Shown here in pieces: positions 5,892 to 6,318 of a stretch of 6,318 bases of DNA. The stretch is from the NCBI GenBank assembly GCA_017448375.1, contig JAFSLR010000093.1:1-6318 (forward strand), written 5' to 3'. Made by a program: the position numbers and the translations under genes. The stretch's first letter is position 1, and each line of letters opens with the position of its first letter. Under the pieces are notes generated by a model. It was not told the DNA's origin. It saw only the letters and a program-made list of their open reading frames with translations, and made no database searches. The stretch comes from Synergistaceae bacterium. Lineage in GTDB: Bacteria > Synergistota > Synergistia > Synergistales > Aminobacteriaceae.

Positions 5892-5920
5892 TTTACTTTT
5901 TACACTCCCTTTTTTACAAT
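5892..5920 (+). promoter_or_regulatory. Candidate promoter for the structured RNA
   Basis: TTTACT (5892-5897) and TACAAT (5915-5920) are 17 bases apart, matching 4/6 and 5/6 of the sigma70 boxes. Transcription would begin near 5927, about 45 bases before the first stem of the structured RNA, leaving room for a 5' guide segment. Confidence 0.4.
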
Positions 5921-5959
5921 ATTAACACATTTCAAATGGGGTTCTGAGTAAAATCAGGA

Positions 5960-6200
5960 CGGATAAATAACTAACGGTCTTAGAGCCGTTCTAGGCTGGC
6001 ATGTAGCCTTTGCGATGTTCGCATAAAAATTGCCAAGTAAGCGGATAAGGTGTAACAGCCTTTACCGGATAGAGGCGAAGTAAGCACGCCCCAGCGAATA
6101 AGGGTATTCTGAAGCGGTAACATGCGTGTTCAGACATTAGGCCGTGTACCAAACTTCACTGAAAGCCTCCGGCTTTAGCCGTGAGGTGGCTTACACGCCA
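5960..6200 (+). ncRNA. Structured RNA resembling an IscB-associated omega RNA (HEARO), without adjacent nuclease gene
   Basis: No plausible ORF covers this stretch, yet it is full of perfect helices: AACGG/CCGTT (5973-5977/5986-5990), AGGCT/AGCCT (5993-5997/6005-6009), TGCGA/TCGCA (6011-6015/6019-6023), TTACCG/CGGTAA (6062-6067/6115-6120) enclosing GGCG/CGCC (6074-6077/6087-6090) and GAATA/TATTC (6096-6100/6105-6109), then CGTGTA/TACACG (6143-6148/6192-6197) enclosing CTTCAC/GTGAGG and AAAGCC/GGCTTT (6162-6167/6171-6176). GGCA in the loop at 5998-6001 can pair with TGCC at 6031-6034, a pseudoknot. The central block (GGCG-stem, CCAGCGAAT, small hairpin, GAAGC) resembles my recollection of HEARO/omega RNAs; the 3' hairpin resembles IS200/IS605 end hairpins. 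No iscB or tnpB ORF lies on either side within the window. The 5' limit is uncertain; the guide should be just upstream. A TnpB-type omega RNA is the main alternative. Confidence 0.6.
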
Positions 6201-6210
6201 TAATCCAGCC

Positions 6211-6250
6211 ATAAAAATACCCTCCCCGTGAATGAGGAGGGCTGAATTTT
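6211..6250 (-). terminator. Hairpin terminator of the minus-strand gene at the window end
   Basis: CCCTCC (6220-6225) pairs with GGAGGG (6236-6241). On the minus strand the stem is followed by TATTTTTAT, and it lies 16 bases after the stop of the membrane protein gene. On the plus strand a weaker ATTTTT follows, so it may also end the structured RNA transcript. Confidence 0.7.
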
Positions 6251-6256
6251 TCCCGT

Positions 6257-6318
6257 TTACATGGCCGCCGCCGCAATACCCAGTATCACCGCAAGGAAGC
6301 CCAGTAACGTCTGTCTCC
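6257..6318 (-). CDS. C-terminus of a membrane protein, cut off by the window
   Basis: The reverse strand reads RQTLLGFLAVILGIAAAAM and then TAA (6257-6259). The 15 or so hydrophobic residues look like a final membrane helix, and a terminator follows directly, which supports this frame over the other open one. Only 19 codons are visible, so the protein cannot be named. Confidence 0.5.
   Translation of the reverse strand, partial: RQTLLGFLAVILGIAAAAM

Noticed and set aside
5960..6200. RNase P RNA, tmRNA, group I or II intron as identity of the structured RNA
   Set aside because: Their hallmark conserved blocks are not present; the helices fit an omega-type RNA better.
1..6318. CRISPR array, tRNA or rRNA genes
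   Set aside because: No spaced direct repeats and no tRNA or rRNA signature sequences were seen on either strand.

Overview
The window looks like an accessory stretch of a diderm, probably gut-associated anaerobic bacterium. It carries Sec signal peptides, type IV pilin-like precursors with class III leaders, a secreted serpin and strong AGGAGG ribosome binding sites. The overall style fits Synergistota-like gut bacteria, but this is an impression from gene style, not a proof.

Layout: (1) 1-1148, plus strand, the 5'-truncated end of an IscB-type RNA-guided nuclease gene (IS200/IS605-superfamily cargo, ancestor family of Cas9). All catalytic motifs that fall inside the window are intact. (2) 1090-2121, plus strand, an unrecognised secreted protein whose start lies inside the out-of-frame tail of iscB. 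(3) 3841-2146, minus strand, a two-gene unit: an exported serpin followed by an LRAT/NlpC-P60-type enzyme. It converges on (2). (4) 3842-4315, a 474-nt divergent intergenic region with a good extended -10 promoter, a CIRCE-like inverted repeat just downstream of the predicted start site, and a highly structured leader. (5) 4316-5441, plus strand, two tandem type IV pilin-like genes with almost identical N-termini, ended by a hairpin terminator. (6) 5851-5527, minus strand, a tiny membrane-peptide ORF coupled through TGATG to a 75-residue hypothetical protein. (7) About 5960-6200, plus strand, a large structured non-coding RNA that resembles the IscB-associated HEARO/omega RNA, with no nuclease ORF beside it. 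(8) 6318-6257, minus strand, the last 19 codons of a membrane protein and its terminator.

The most interesting reading is that the window holds an iscB gene at one end and, about 5 kb away, an orphan omega-like RNA with its own promoter. Standalone omega RNAs that guide a distant IscB in trans are a reported arrangement, so the two could work together; this is inference and needs a covariance-model search. The serpin and LRAT genes are likely co-transcribed and suggest an exported protease inhibitor expressed with a cysteine hydrolase/acyltransferase. The pilins probably supply surface or secretion-system filaments whose assembly genes lie elsewhere. Their long leader, with a CIRCE-like operator and several stable stems, is the second region worth attention.
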